The notes: generated by a model not told the origin, from the sequence alone. A stretch of DNA of 57,783 nt from Bhargavaea beijingensis (GCF_900101985.1 NZ_FNAR01000016.1:1-57783); one strand, 5' to 3'. Counted from the first letter of the stretch, positions 34,236-43,625 are shown. Translations and numbers: made by a program.

Positions 34236-35765
34236 TTATGATTGATCTCTGTCATATGGCTCAAGTGCATGTCTGTTCCATTTAATGAAGGTGAACAGGA
34301 TGCCCAAGACAAGTGCTGCGATGGCGACCGACCACCCCGCCCCCAGGATGAAAGCATCCGAATATCCTTCATAGTTGCCGGTTTCAAAGTCAAAACGTTT
34401 GCCGAGGTTCGTTCGGAACAGATCGAACATCATGTACCCAAGCACCAAAGGTGTAATGACCGTGAGGGAGAACTTCCACCATCCCCCGATCTGGATATCG
34501 GACATCGGATTGGCATGGTCCTTGAATACGTCAAGCTTGCGGAAGATCCACGCGACCGCGATGACCTCAATCAGTCCGATGAAGGCGACGCCGAATTGGT
34601 TGATGAAATAGTCGGCCACATCCAGGAAGTAAAGTCCTCCGCGTGTAGAAAACAGCAGCGAGATCAGCGAGGCAAGGCCGGCTCCAAAGAGGACCGCCTT
34701 ATTCCGCGAAATCCCCAGTTTCTCGGAAAGACCTGCGACATACGTCTCACAGATGGAGATGAGCGATGTGAGCCCGGCCAGTACGAGCGACAGGAAGAAC
34801 AGGACACCGAACAGGGCATTCATGCCCGGGAACTCGTTGATAATCTGCGGGAACACCGCAAAGGCGAGTCCGACTCCCGCCGTGGCGACTTCGTCGACGG
34901 GCACGTTGCTCTGGACAGCCATGAACCCGAGTGCGGCAAAGACGCCGATTCCGGCAAGCAGCTCAAAGCCGGAGTTTGCAAAGCCTGTAATGAAGGCGTT
35001 GTTCGTAATATCGGATTTCTTCGGCAGGTAGCTTGAATACGTGATCATGATCGCGAATGCGATGGATAAACTGAAGAAAATATGGCCGTAGGCCGCTACC
35101 CAGACAGTGCCATTCGCCAGCTGACTGAGGTCCGGCTTAAAGAATGCCTCGAGCCCGGTCAGGGCGCCCGGCAGCGTAACCGCCCGGATGACGATCAGCA
35201 GGAAGACGATGACGAGAGCCGGAATGAAGATCCGGTTTGCCATTTCAATCCCTTTTTTTACGCCTGCAAACAGGATGCCGAAGACGATGATCCAAACAAG
35301 AATGTGCGGGATCAGGACACCCGGCACAAACCCGCCGACTTGTCCCGGTGTATCCGCCAGGTTAAGCACCTCACCGAACAGGAAGCCGGTGGTATCGTCC
35401 CCCCACTGTAGGTTGAACGAATAAATCGTGTATTTCATTGCCCATGCGATGATGACCGAATAATAGGTGGAGATGACAAAAGCGACAAATACACCCCACC
35501 AGCCGAGCCATTCAGCCTTTTTCCCTTCCATGCGGAAGAAAGAAAGCGGGGCCGACCCGCGATACTTCTGCCCGATTGTAAATTCCATGATCAGAATCGG
35601 GATTCCGGCTGTTAGAAGCGCAAATAAGTAAGGAATGAAAAATGCCCCGCCGCCATTTTCATAGGCGACATAAGGAAAACGCCAGATATTCCCGAGGCCG
35701 ACCGCAGATCCGACCGCAGCCAGGATAAAGCCGGCCCTCGTCCCCCATTGTGAACGCTGTCCCAT
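34236..35765 (-). CDS. NSS family sodium-dependent transporter (MetP-like)
   Basis: A 509-residue, 12-span NSS transporter. Helix 1 carries GFILAAVGSAVGLGNIWRFP, followed by VAYENGGGAFFIPY. The adjacent MetS-type peptide points to methionine or alanine import. ATG 35765 follows AAGGGGGATCAAT; the frame is open upstream but lacks another good start. A strong promoter is at 35860-35888. It is more canonical (GN rather than GA after GLG) than the NSS gene at 13270. Confidence 0.9.
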   Translation of the reverse strand: MGQRSQWGTRAGFILAAVGSAVGLGNIWRFPYVAYENGGGAFFIPYLFALLTAGIPILIMEFTIGQKYRGSAPLSFFRMEGKKAEWLGWWGVFVAFVISTYYSVIIAWAMKYTIYSFNLQWGDDTTGFLFGEVLNLADTPGQVGGFVPGVLIPHILVWIIVFGILFAGVKKGIEMANRIFIPALVIVFLLIVIRAVTLPGALTGLEAFFKPDLSQLANGTVWVAAYGHIFFSLSIAFAIMITYSSYLPKKSDITNNAFITGFANSGFELLAGIGVFAALGFMAVQSNVPVDEVATAGVGLAFAVFPQIINEFPGMNALFGVLFFLSLVLAGLTSLISICETYVAGLSEKLGISRNKAVLFGAGLASLISLLFSTRGGLYFLDVADYFINQFGVAFIGLIEVIAVAWIFRKLDVFKDHANPMSDIQIGGWWKFSLTVITPLVLGYMMFDLFRTNLGKRFDFETGNYEGYSDAFILGAGWSVAIAALVLGILFTFIKWNRHALEPYDRDQS

Positions 35766-35859
35766 ATTGATCCCCCTTGATGTTTCTCCCCGCCCATCCC
35801 CCATAACACCAAATAAACGGGAAGATTTATTTTTTTCTGAATTATCTAATCCTATTGTA

Positions 35860-35888
35860 AGTATAACGACCCTGAAATATGAAGTCAA
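35860..35888 (-). promoter_or_regulatory. Promoter of the NSS-metS unit
   Basis: Minus strand: -35 TTGACT at 35888-35883, 17 bases, -10 TATACT at 35865-35860. Just downstream, ATAATTCAGAAAAAA (35845-35831) matches the CodY box AATTTTCWGAAAATT at 10 of 15 positions, a possible roadblock site. Confidence 0.72.
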
Positions 35889-35926
35889 AGTCTTTTTTCT
35901 TTTTCGACAAGTTTCATTGGCATAAC

Positions 35927-35953
35927 AAAAGACAGGGGGCTACCCTGTCTTTT
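35927..35953 (-). terminator. Terminator of the NhaC-type gene
   Basis: AAAAGACAGGG-GGCTA-CCCTGTCTTTT, an 11-bp stem, minus-strand continuation TTTTGTTATG. It ends four bases from the stop codon. Confidence 0.88.
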
Positions 35954-35956
35954 GAC

Positions 35957-37552
35957 TTAGTTCCCGGTATGTTCATGCATGGCCGGAGTGGCCGCGCGGC
36001 CTTTCAGCATCCAGAAAGCAATGACGGCCGCCAGCAGAAGCGTTACGGTCACAAGGCCCAGCGCAAGTGAATCGGTCAGGCCCAAGACTACATAACCCAC
36101 TGTCGCAATGGAGGCACTTACCAAAGCATACGGAAGCTGGGTGGCCACGTGGTCGATATGGTTGGAGCCCGCTCCGGTCGACGACATGATTGTCGAATCG
36201 GAGATCGGCGAGCAGTGGTCTCCGAAAACGGCGCCTCCCAGTACCGCGGCAAGCGATGCAATCAGCATCTCAGGCGCGGCATTGAGCATGACTTCTCCCG
36301 CAATCGGGAGAAGGATGCCGAACGATCCCCAGGATGTCCCTGTTGAAAAGGCGATGATTCCGGCCAGAACAAACATGAGCGCAGGAAGGAGTTCTGCAGG
36401 AATGTTTGCACGTTCGACGACACCGGAAAGGAAAGCCCCTGTTTCAAGTTCTCCGATCAGATACGTAAGTGCCCATGCGAGAATCAGGATGGACACCGCC
36501 GGCATCATGGCCCTGATGCCGCTGACGATGGCCGGTGCGATATACTCGGATTTCCGGAAGTTCCCTTTCCCCGGCTGGGTCAGGAAGAGGATCAGTGCCA
36601 CGGCAACACCGGAGAGGCCTCCAGAAACAAGTGACAGCGGCACATCGGTCATCTCGAAGATGGTCCAAATATCCGCGCGGCCATATTCAGCCATGCTGCC
36701 CCGATAGCCCGTCAGCATCATTCCGCCGAAGGTGACAGCAACGAGTGTAATAATCGGAAGGATGAGGTCAATGACTCGTCCATTGTCGTGGACAGGAAAC
36801 TCTTCCTTGAGCTCCCCCGGAACTTCCTTGTTCGGGTCGAACAGTTCTCCTTTTTCGATCGCCCGGCGCTCATGCTTGCGCATCTCGCCGAAATCGAAGT
36901 TGGTTAGTGCAGCGAAGAAGACAAACACCAGTGTGGCAAATACATAAAAGTTCATCGGGATCATGAGCAGGAATGCCTCAAGCGCAGAATACGAAACAAC
37001 GGATGCACCTGCAAGAATCGTTCCGATCACACCGATCAGATAGGCACCCCAACTTGAAATTGGAGCGATTGCACAGACCGGTGCAGATGTCGAGTCGATG
37101 AAATAAGCAAGCTTTGCCCTGGAGATTCTATGGCTGTCGGTGACAGGACGCGCAATCTGACCGACGGCCAGCGCATTAAAGTAATCATCCACGAAAATGA
37201 GCATTCCCAGGAAAACCGGGAGCAGCCTGGCTCCCCTGCGTGTCCGGATCCGTTTTGTCGCCCAATCGGCAAATGCCCGGCTTCCGCCGGAAAGGCTGAC
37301 GAATGCGGTCAGCACGCCGAGCAGGATGACAAACAGCGTAATAAAGATGTTATACGTGTTCAGCCCGCCGTCCCAGAAAGTGATCGTCAATGCTGTCCAA
37401 AATGCCTTGAGGGACTCCAGCGGGCTGAACGAAGCCACGATCAATGCGCCTGCGATGATCCCTGTGCCGAGTGAAAGAAGCACACGTTTCGTGATCAGCA
37501 CCATGACGATGGCGATCAGTGGGGGCAGGATTGAGAAAATAGTACCTGACAT
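35957..37552 (-). CDS. NhaC-superfamily antiporter, predicted lysine transporter
   Basis: A 531-residue, 12-13 span protein of the NhaC/ion transporter superfamily. FVDDYFNALAVGQI (about 116-129) and FGDHCSPISDSTIMSSTGAG (about 445-464) are the family's conserved acidic/polar motifs. The leader is a lysine riboswitch, so the regulated solute is most likely lysine; this fits the LysW group predicted from such riboswitches, but sodium/proton exchange is the family's classic activity. GGAGGAATGAAATC precedes the ATG. Confidence 0.88.
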   Translation of the reverse strand: MSGTIFSILPPLIAIVMVLITKRVLLSLGTGIIAGALIVASFSPLESLKAFWTALTITFWDGGLNTYNIFITLFVILLGVLTAFVSLSGGSRAFADWATKRIRTRRGARLLPVFLGMLIFVDDYFNALAVGQIARPVTDSHRISRAKLAYFIDSTSAPVCAIAPISSWGAYLIGVIGTILAGASVVSYSALEAFLLMIPMNFYVFATLVFVFFAALTNFDFGEMRKHERRAIEKGELFDPNKEVPGELKEEFPVHDNGRVIDLILPIITLVAVTFGGMMLTGYRGSMAEYGRADIWTIFEMTDVPLSLVSGGLSGVAVALILFLTQPGKGNFRKSEYIAPAIVSGIRAMMPAVSILILAWALTYLIGELETGAFLSGVVERANIPAELLPALMFVLAGIIAFSTGTSWGSFGILLPIAGEVMLNAAPEMLIASLAAVLGGAVFGDHCSPISDSTIMSSTGAGSNHIDHVATQLPYALVSASIATVGYVVLGLTDSLALGLVTVTLLLAAVIAFWMLKGRAATPAMHEHTGN

Positions 37553-37600
37553 GATTTCATTCCTCCAATTTCTGAAGGGGTAAGAGCCTTGCGCAAAAGC

Positions 37601-37881
37601 AAAACGGCCGGCACCCTGCGCTGTTTGCGCAAAGGGAAGCCGGCCGTCACTACGTTCGTCAGTTGAAATGAGTCATCACAACGTACGATCTGTAGCTCTC
37701 CATACGGATCTTTCCGCATGACAGTGCCATCCCTGTTCGGAATGGCCCCAGCGGACCTTCGCTGACTGCTCCGGTCCACTTCGGCAATGCTTCCTTTTAC
37801 GCACGGTCATCGTTGTCAAACTCACGTGTGCTACTCATAAGCGATTGCGGCCTCTACCCAATCGAATCTATTTATATCTTG
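37601..37881 (-). ncRNA. Lysine riboswitch (L-box) with terminator
   Basis: The leader reads, on the minus strand, GGGTAGAGGCCGCAATCGC then ATGAGTAG near 37859-37825, TTGCCGAAGTGG near 37777, GGCACTGTCATGCGG near 37727 and GGAGAGCTAC near 37700: the conserved lysine-riboswitch blocks in order, with P1 closing (GTAG/CTAC). A terminator follows, ACGGCCGGC and GCCGGCCGT (37647-37604) plus TTTTGCTTTT. High lysine should favour termination and shut the NhaC-type gene. Fills the gap 37553-37923. Confidence 0.93.
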
Positions 37882-37887
37882 TCACCG

Positions 37888-37916
37888 ATCATATCAGATT
37901 GAGATGAAGTTTGCAA
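37888..37916 (-). promoter_or_regulatory. Promoter of the lysine-riboswitch transcript
   Basis: Minus strand: -35 TTGCAA at 37916-37911, 17 bases, -10 TATGAT at 37893-37888, with transcription expected to begin near 37881. The -35 is only eight bases from the yunB stop codon. Confidence 0.8.
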
Positions 37917-37923
37917 TGGCAAC

Positions 37924-38721
37924 TTATTCATCCGGAAGCGGGATCGGCACCTCGATTGACGGTGGATCGACATTCTCTCCTTTGTTGAAGATATGCGGCA
38001 CCTGCCCCTGTACGAGACCGATGGCAATCGGAATCCTCTGCTCGACTCTCGACTGCTTGGATGCAAATGGAACTATAATTCGGACATTCACCTGGATGAT
38101 CGCATCGACCTGCACAAGCGCGTTATTAATACCGAACTCGCGGATTTCCGTATTCGGATTGGCATGGACGTCACCGATGACATGGAACCGTATCGGTATC
38201 TTCGGACCCAGGTTTCCGATTATCGGCATTCCAAGCGCCTGCCCGAGCGGGACGAAGAACACAATACCGTCTCTGTCCTTCATCGTCTCCACGTCGTATT
38301 CGATGTTCTCGAGCTTCGGCAACGTGTTCAACTCACCCGCTTCTGCCATTTCCAGATGATCCGATACAAGCCCGTGGGTTTCCGCAATGAACCGGTTGAT
38401 GATTTCCGTATTCAATTTTGCCGTCACCATTTCCGACTGTTCGGATGGAACGTATTCAATAATATCATTGATGTCGAGTACATTGGCTGTCCGGGCATCA
38501 ATCGCCTTCGCAATGACCTCGGAAGCAATTTTCTGGGTCTGCACTTCCGCGTAATCGGCAAGCGCCGGTCCTAGCCGGGCATTGAGAGCATAGAAAAAAG
38601 CCGCCATCAGGATAAGTCCGAACGGGAGGAGAAGCGGCAAGAGCCTTCTCTTTCCCGCTCCGGGTCGCAGCCTCCTCCTGCGCGCGTATGGAAACTTCAA
38701 TAAATAATCCCCCTGCCCCAT
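37924..38721 (-). CDS. yunB: Sporulation protein YunB
   Basis: A 265-residue protein: basic N-terminus, one membrane anchor (about 27-47, LLPLLLPFGLILMAAFFYAL) and an extracytoplasmic domain with DINDIIEYVPSE and a C-terminal IPIPLPDE stretch. It matches B. subtilis YunB, made in the mother cell under sigma-E. Its retention suggests endospore formation. Last gene of the yunF-yunE-yunD-yunB string, 21 bases after yunD. Confidence 0.9.
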   Translation of the reverse strand: MGQGDYLLKFPYARRRRLRPGAGKRRLLPLLLPFGLILMAAFFYALNARLGPALADYAEVQTQKIASEVIAKAIDARTANVLDINDIIEYVPSEQSEMVTAKLNTEIINRFIAETHGLVSDHLEMAEAGELNTLPKLENIEYDVETMKDRDGIVFFVPLGQALGMPIIGNLGPKIPIRFHVIGDVHANPNTEIREFGINNALVQVDAIIQVNVRIIVPFASKQSRVEQRIPIAIGLVQGQVPHIFNKGENVDPPSIEVPIPLPDE

Positions 38722-38742
38722 CTTACGGGGAGAGGGAAGGAT

Positions 38743-40149
38743 TTATGAGGGCGGGGCGCCGAACTTCAGGATGGCGTACCCTGCAAGGACATCCCGGATA
38801 AATTCCGGCATGAAGTATTCTTTCCTGGCCTGCTTGAAAGCCGGGAAGAAAAATCCGTATGTGAACAGATCCAGGGTGGCGAGCCTGTACACCCGGTCCG
38901 GCTCTGCAGCGGTGCCTGCCACAAGCAGCTTCCCGTTTTCACCGCGACTGATTCCGTGATGAATCATCGCCCCCATCTTTTCGCCGCGGAACCCGAGGCC
39001 TTTCAGCCGGATTCCCGGCCATTCAGGGTTCTGGCTCAACTCATAGGCCTCTTCGAGCTCTTTTCCCGTCAGCGTGATCACACACGGGTTGATCGGATGA
39101 GGCAGGAGGCGGTGCAGATCCAATCCGGAAACATTGCCTTCCCGCAGTCCTCCGAGGAAGATTCCCGAATTGAACATGGCACAGTCCGCGCCTGTGTGGG
39201 ATAGGAGAGCCTCGGCGAACAGGCCGGAAAGCGGTGTAGGGCCTTCCCACCCTCCCCTCAGTTCCACTGGATTCAGGAACACGGTTTCGGACAACAGCTC
39301 CGCCGCCTTTTGTCTTAACAGCCTATCAAAGCTTTTGTCGTCTTCGGGGATGGGAAGTGTCTCCGTGTCGTGGACCCGCGCCGTTGCCCCGACAACCTTG
39401 GATTTGGCGTGGTCGAAGGTCAGTGAGATTTCACCGACATAATGTCCCCATTTGCCTGCTGCAGCAACAAGTGTGTCGCCGACTTCCCTGCCGGCCGGAT
39501 ACAAGTGATGCGTATGTCCACCGATGATGACATCAATCAGGCCGTCCGTCTGTTCCGCAAGCCGGTCGTCTTCAGACGAGCCCATATGCGACAGACAGAT
39601 CAGAATATCGGACTGCCGGGTGACACGCGGTGCTGCCGCCTCAAGCGCGGAGCGCGGACCGGCCACCTTCCATCCCAGACGCTCATAGGACGTGCTGAAA
39701 TCGGCTGTGGCGGCAATCAGGCCGATCCGGATGCCGGATTTGGTCGTCAGATAGACTTCCGGTACCGTCCAGCCGGGCTGTTTTCCTTCTTGTGTGAACA
39801 AATTGGCCAGCACGACCGGAAAATCCGCTTCCTCGTAAAGAGCGGACAATTCTCCCGGAGACAGAGTGATGCCTTCATTGTTGCCGATCGTGACGGCATC
39901 GTAGCCGACTTCATTCAGCATCAGGACGTTCCCTTTCCCTCTTGTAGCGTCTGTGTAAGGATGGGAACGGTCCATATGATCACCGATATCAAACAGGTAG
40001 CACGTCTCACCCCTTTCCCGGTGGACCGCCTTTCTCTGCAGGAGGAAGTCCCGGATTCTCGGCCAATGTTCAAAATGGCTGTGGAGATCGTTCGTGTGGT
40101 AAATATGAATGGTTTCCTTCAACGTGCAATCAGCCCCATATTCCTTCAT
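38743..40149 (-). CDS. yunD: Bifunctional metallophosphatase/5'-nucleotidase, YunD-like
   Basis: A 468-residue protein without a signal peptide. Residues 15-255 form the calcineurin-like phosphoesterase with YHTNDLHSHFEHW, FDIGDHMDRS, TIGNNEG, LSHMG and GGHTHH metal/active-site motifs; the rest is the 5'-nucleotidase C-terminal domain. It would dephosphorylate nucleotides or related compounds in the cytosol. ATG 40149 overlaps yunE by 20 bases; TTG 40122, ten codons in, is an alternative and fits the fold equally. Neither has a strong ribosome site. Confidence 0.88.
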   Translation of the reverse strand: MKEYGADCTLKETIHIYHTNDLHSHFEHWPRIRDFLLQRKAVHRERGETCYLFDIGDHMDRSHPYTDATRGKGNVLMLNEVGYDAVTIGNNEGITLSPGELSALYEEADFPVVLANLFTQEGKQPGWTVPEVYLTTKSGIRIGLIAATADFSTSYERLGWKVAGPRSALEAAAPRVTRQSDILICLSHMGSSEDDRLAEQTDGLIDVIIGGHTHHLYPAGREVGDTLVAAAGKWGHYVGEISLTFDHAKSKVVGATARVHDTETLPIPEDDKSFDRLLRQKAAELLSETVFLNPVELRGGWEGPTPLSGLFAEALLSHTGADCAMFNSGIFLGGLREGNVSGLDLHRLLPHPINPCVITLTGKELEEAYELSQNPEWPGIRLKGLGFRGEKMGAMIHHGISRGENGKLLVAGTAAEPDRVYRLATLDLFTYGFFFPAFKQARKEYFMPEFIRDVLAGYAILKFGAPPS

Positions 40150-40957
40150 AGATGGACCGGATTCCCGTGATCAGGAGAATGATCCGGAGTGCAGTCACCA
40201 GTGTTTCAGAGTTCAGGCGTTTGTTCAGGGCCGCTCCGATTTTCGCACCTGCATATGCGGCCGGCACGACCGGCAGCGTATAGAGCCATGGGACATTGCC
40301 GAGTGTGATATGACTTGCCGCATTGACGATCGCCGACAGGAAGACCATGAACATTGAAGTTCCCACCGCTACATGAGGCGGGAACAGGAACAGCAAAATC
40401 ATCGCGGGGACAATGATCGAGCCGCCCCCGATGCCAAAGAGACCCGATGCGAAGCCGATACCAAACGTAAGCATGACCGCAAACCAGATGGGATACCCGT
40501 ATTCATGGACAGCGCCTTCCTGATCCTTGAATGTGCGTGTCCTTCCATGCTCCACAAACCACCTGACCGGTTTCAGGTATTTCCTGACGAGTAAAAGCAC
40601 GGAGAGGAAAATGAGCAGGAGGCCGAAATACAGATTAAACGACGGCAAGTCCAGTCCTTTATTCACATAGGCCCCGAGGATTGTCCCCGGGATGCTGCCC
40701 GCGAAGAAAATCAGCCCGCTCCGGTAATCGACAGTGCGCGTCTTCATATAAGAAAGAGTCGAAGATAGCCCGATGAAAATCATCATGATGACGGATAGTC
40801 CGACAATTTTCTGCGGAGTCAGCCCCGGAACCCAACCGAGTGTGATGCCGAAATAAAGAGCAGCCGGAACGAGGATGACGCCGCCTCCCAGGCCGACAAG
40901 TGCCCCGATGATACCGGCAAACAGGCCCGTCACGGCCAGGATGACGAACTCCATCAA
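40130..40957 (-). CDS. yunE: Sulfite exporter TauE/SafE family protein, YunE-like
   Basis: A 275-residue, eight-span protein of the TauE/SafE family. GALVGLGGGVILVPAALYFG (about 18-37) and GLFGIGGGSIIVPAMILLF (second repeat) are the duplicated family motifs. Members export sulfite, sulfoacetate or other small anions; the substrate here is unknown. Its start overlaps the yunF stop by four bases. Confidence 0.9.
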   Translation of the reverse strand: MMEFVILAVTGLFAGIIGALVGLGGGVILVPAALYFGITLGWVPGLTPQKIVGLSVIMMIFIGLSSTLSYMKTRTVDYRSGLIFFAGSIPGTILGAYVNKGLDLPSFNLYFGLLLIFLSVLLLVRKYLKPVRWFVEHGRTRTFKDQEGAVHEYGYPIWFAVMLTFGIGFASGLFGIGGGSIIVPAMILLFLFPPHVAVGTSMFMVFLSAIVNAASHITLGNVPWLYTLPVVPAAYAGAKIGAALNKRLNSETLVTALRIILLITGIRSIYEGIWG

Positions 40958-41814
40958 AGCTCCTCCCCGCCGAACAGATCCAGCTGTTGCACGACCGGCC
41001 GTTCCGCTTCAATTCCCGAGATCCCCATAAACCGCTTGGCATTTTCCGCGGCATGTCCGCCCGAGTTGTTGTTGAAGACGACAAAGACGTCCTCGGAGGC
41101 GATGCCGGAAATCTCTTCAGCCAACCCTGCCAGTTCCGTGTCGTTGTAGTCATACAAATAGCGGACTTCCCGCCACTTCTTGTCATCGCGTCCATTTGCC
41201 GTCCACCCTGCCGTGTTGCGGCCGTGCAGCCGGACCAGCGTCTTGTCTTCGCGGGTGGCTTCCGGAACGAATGGGATGCTGCCCTCTCCCGCCTGCGGTT
41301 CATCACATACCGAATGGATGAAATCCTGCTCGCGGAGAAAGTCGAGGGTGCCATCACGGTATTTTTCCGAATACCAGGACTGATGACGGAACTCGACGGC
41401 CACATCGAGCCCTTCAAGGTACTTTCTCATCTTCCTCAGGGCACTGACATTCTCTTTTGTGCAGTCGAACCATGGCGGGTACTGGGCGAGGATCATCGGC
41501 AGCTTGCCGGCCTCGAGCATCGGCCCGACCGACATCCGGAACAGCCGGAACATCTCTTCTTCCGATTCATAGGGAAGCCGCCCGCGGTGATGGCCCGTCA
41601 TGCCCTGGTACGCCTTGACGATAAAACCGAAGTCATCCGGCGTCTCCCCGATCCACTTCCGGATATTCCGTTCCGGCTGTATGGCGTAAAAGGTCGAGTC
41701 CAGCTCAACGACCCGGAAATGACCGGTGTAGTCCTTCAGCTTTTCCGTTTTCTTGGAGGTGGGGCTGTAAACATCCGGGTGGTCGCCCCATCCGGTCAAG
41801 CCAACCCTGATCAT
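40954..41814 (-). CDS. yunF: DUF72 family protein, YunF-like
   Basis: A 286-residue TIM-barrel-like DUF72 protein (GLTGWGDHP near the start, FRVVELDSTFYAI, FIVKAYQGMTGH, VEFRHQSWY, VCDEPQ, RLHGRN and FNNNSGGHA near the end are typical). Function is unknown. The last ten residues include QLDLFGG, which matches the QL[S/D]LF clamp-binding pattern. ATG 41814 is six bases after GGAGAG; an ATG six codons upstream is less well placed. Confidence 0.88.
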   Translation of the reverse strand: MIRVGLTGWGDHPDVYSPTSKKTEKLKDYTGHFRVVELDSTFYAIQPERNIRKWIGETPDDFGFIVKAYQGMTGHHRGRLPYESEEEMFRLFRMSVGPMLEAGKLPMILAQYPPWFDCTKENVSALRKMRKYLEGLDVAVEFRHQSWYSEKYRDGTLDFLREQDFIHSVCDEPQAGEGSIPFVPEATREDKTLVRLHGRNTAGWTANGRDDKKWREVRYLYDYNDTELAGLAEEISGIASEDVFVVFNNNSGGHAAENAKRFMGISGIEAERPVVQQLDLFGGEEL

Positions 41815-42011
41815 AGGCCTCTCTCCCTTCATCCTATTTTCATATGCCCCATCTTATCACAATACCCGTATTGAAGAGCCGGAAAGCCCGTATTAAATAG
41901 GAAAAGCCTATACGAAAAAACGACCACTTTTCCGCTCGCCTCTCCCTTACCGCATGCAGCTGGTGATCAAACAAACGGTAAAGATGCGACGGAACTGGTA
42001 CAAAAAGCCGA

Positions 42012-42040
42012 TTGACAAACAGCTCTAAAAAAAATATTAT
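42012..42040 (+). promoter_or_regulatory. Promoter of the amino-acid permease, with CodY-like box
   Basis: -35 TTGACA (42012-42017), 17 bases, -10 TATTAT (42035-42040), near consensus. The overlapping sequence TATTATCTGAATATA (42035-42049) matches the CodY motif AATTTTCWGAAAATT at 11 of 15 positions, so CodY repression in rich medium is plausible. A leader of about 190 bases follows; the rest of the gap 41815-42236 is AT-rich with no convincing gene. Confidence 0.7.
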
Positions 42041-42169
42041 CTGAATATAGATAATCTCGATATTATTTATACTCAATCCGGAACGACGTTTCAGCATGAA
42101 AGGACTAGTCCTAACCCTCGTACTGAACTAGAGCGTTTCTTGATTAAGAACCATCTTTTAAAAATCGGA

Positions 42170-42212
42170 CAAAGACGGGAAATTACGTTCTTATGTCCAT
42201 TTTTTCTTTTTA
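42170..42212 (+). promoter_or_regulatory. Weak leader hairpin before the permease
   Basis: GGACA and TGTCC bracket an imperfect stem and are followed by ATTTTTTCTTTTT, shortly before the permease ribosome site. It could be an attenuator, but the stem is weak. Confidence 0.3.
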
Positions 42213-42236
42213 CTGGAGGTTTGGGAGGAGAAAATT

Positions 42237-43625
42237 ATGCAGGAACAATCATTGGAACGAGGCTTAAAAAACAGGCACGTGCAATTGATCGCCATTGGGG
42301 GAGCAATCGGCACCGGTCTATTCCTTGGCGCAGGAAAGTCCATTCATCTGGCAGGACCGTCTATCCTGCTGTCCTATCTGATTACAGGGATCATTTTGTT
42401 CCTGATTATGCGAGCGCTCGGCGAACTCTTGATGAGCAATTTGGACTATCATTCTTTTGTCGACTTTGTAAAGGATTACTTCGGTGAAATGGCAGCGTTC
42501 ATCACCGGATGGACCTATTGGTTCTGTTGGATCTGTATTGCCATGGCTGACCTGACTGCCATCGGAATTTATTCGCAGTATTGGTTTCCGGAAATTCCTC
42601 AATGGATGCCGGGGCTCATCGCTCTCGTCGTCTTGCTTTTCATGAATCTGGCGACCGTAAAACTTTTTGGTGAAATAGAATTTTGGTTTGCCCTGATCAA
42701 AATCATTGCGATTGTCGGGTTGATCGTAGTCGGCATTTTCATGATTATCAAAGGATTTACCACTGACGCAGGCACGGCCGCATTCTCAAATATCTGGAAT
42801 AACGGCGGATTGTTCCCGAACGGCATCAGCGGCTTTATCCTCTCGTTCCAGATGGTGGTGTTCGCTTTTGTCGGGATTGAACTTGTCGGTCTCACAGCCG
42901 GTGAAACGGAAAACCCGGAAAAAGTCCTTCCCAAAGCGATTAACAGCATCCCCATCCGGATCCTCATTTTCTATATCGGCGCTCTGTTCGTCATCATGAG
43001 TGTCTATCCATGGGATGCCGTCGACCCTGCGGCAAGCCCATTCGTGCAAGTGTTTGTCGCCGTCGGGATTGCAGCGGCTGCCGCAATTGTCAATTTTGTC
43101 GTGCTGACATCGGCGGCCTCGGCTTGCAACAGTGCCATTTTCAGTACAAGCAGGATGCTTTATTCCCTTGCGAAGGAACAAGATGCACCGGAGCAGTTCG
43201 CGAAACTGGACCGGCGCAAAGTGCCGTCTCCCGCTTTGTTTTTCTCGGCGGGTGTGATCCTCATTTCCGTCATCTTGAACTACATCATACCTGAAGGCGT
43301 GTTCACTCTGATCACGAGCATTTCCACCGTCTGCTTTATTTTCATCTGGGGAATCACTGTTCTCAGTCATCTGAAATACCGTAAGACCAGGCCGGAATTG
43401 GCAAAGGCAAACAAATTCAAGATGCCGCTTTATCCGTTTGCCAACTATATGATCCTTGCTTTCCTCGCTTTTGTCCTGGTCGTGCTCGCTATTGCGGAAG
43501 ATACCCGGATATCCCTGATGGTGACGCCTGCCTGGTTTATCCTGTTGGCCGTGATCTATAAAACGCGCATATCCAAGAAAATTAAAGTGGTCCATGTTGA
43601 GAAGCATGAATCAGTCAAATATTGA
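42237..43625 (+). CDS. Amino-acid permease (APC superfamily, AapA/CycA-like)
   Basis: A 462-residue, 12-span permease of the amino-acid transporter family. The first helix has LIAIGGAIGTGLFLGAGKSI (about 18-37), and ELVGLTAGETENPEKVLPKA is the conserved loop. The closest named type is the D-serine/D-alanine/glycine group, but substrate prediction is weak. Strong GGAGG-type site before ATG 42237. It is transcribed from the promoter at 42012 and ends before the hairpin at 43676. Confidence 0.88.
   Translation: MQEQSLERGLKNRHVQLIAIGGAIGTGLFLGAGKSIHLAGPSILLSYLITGIILFLIMRALGELLMSNLDYHSFVDFVKDYFGEMAAFITGWTYWFCWICIAMADLTAIGIYSQYWFPEIPQWMPGLIALVVLLFMNLATVKLFGEIEFWFALIKIIAIVGLIVVGIFMIIKGFTTDAGTAAFSNIWNNGGLFPNGISGFILSFQMVVFAFVGIELVGLTAGETENPEKVLPKAINSIPIRILIFYIGALFVIMSVYPWDAVDPAASPFVQVFVAVGIAAAAAIVNFVVLTSAASACNSAIFSTSRMLYSLAKEQDAPEQFAKLDRRKVPSPALFFSAGVILISVILNYIIPEGVFTLITSISTVCFIFIWGITVLSHLKYRKTRPELAKANKFKMPLYPFANYMILAFLAFVLVVLAIAEDTRISLMVTPAWFILLAVIYKTRISKKIKVVHVEKHESVKY

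Noticed and set aside
41840-42097. 85-codon minus-strand frame upstream of the permease
   Set aside because: No ribosome site, no recognisable domain, and it crosses the permease promoter in AT-rich non-coding sequence.
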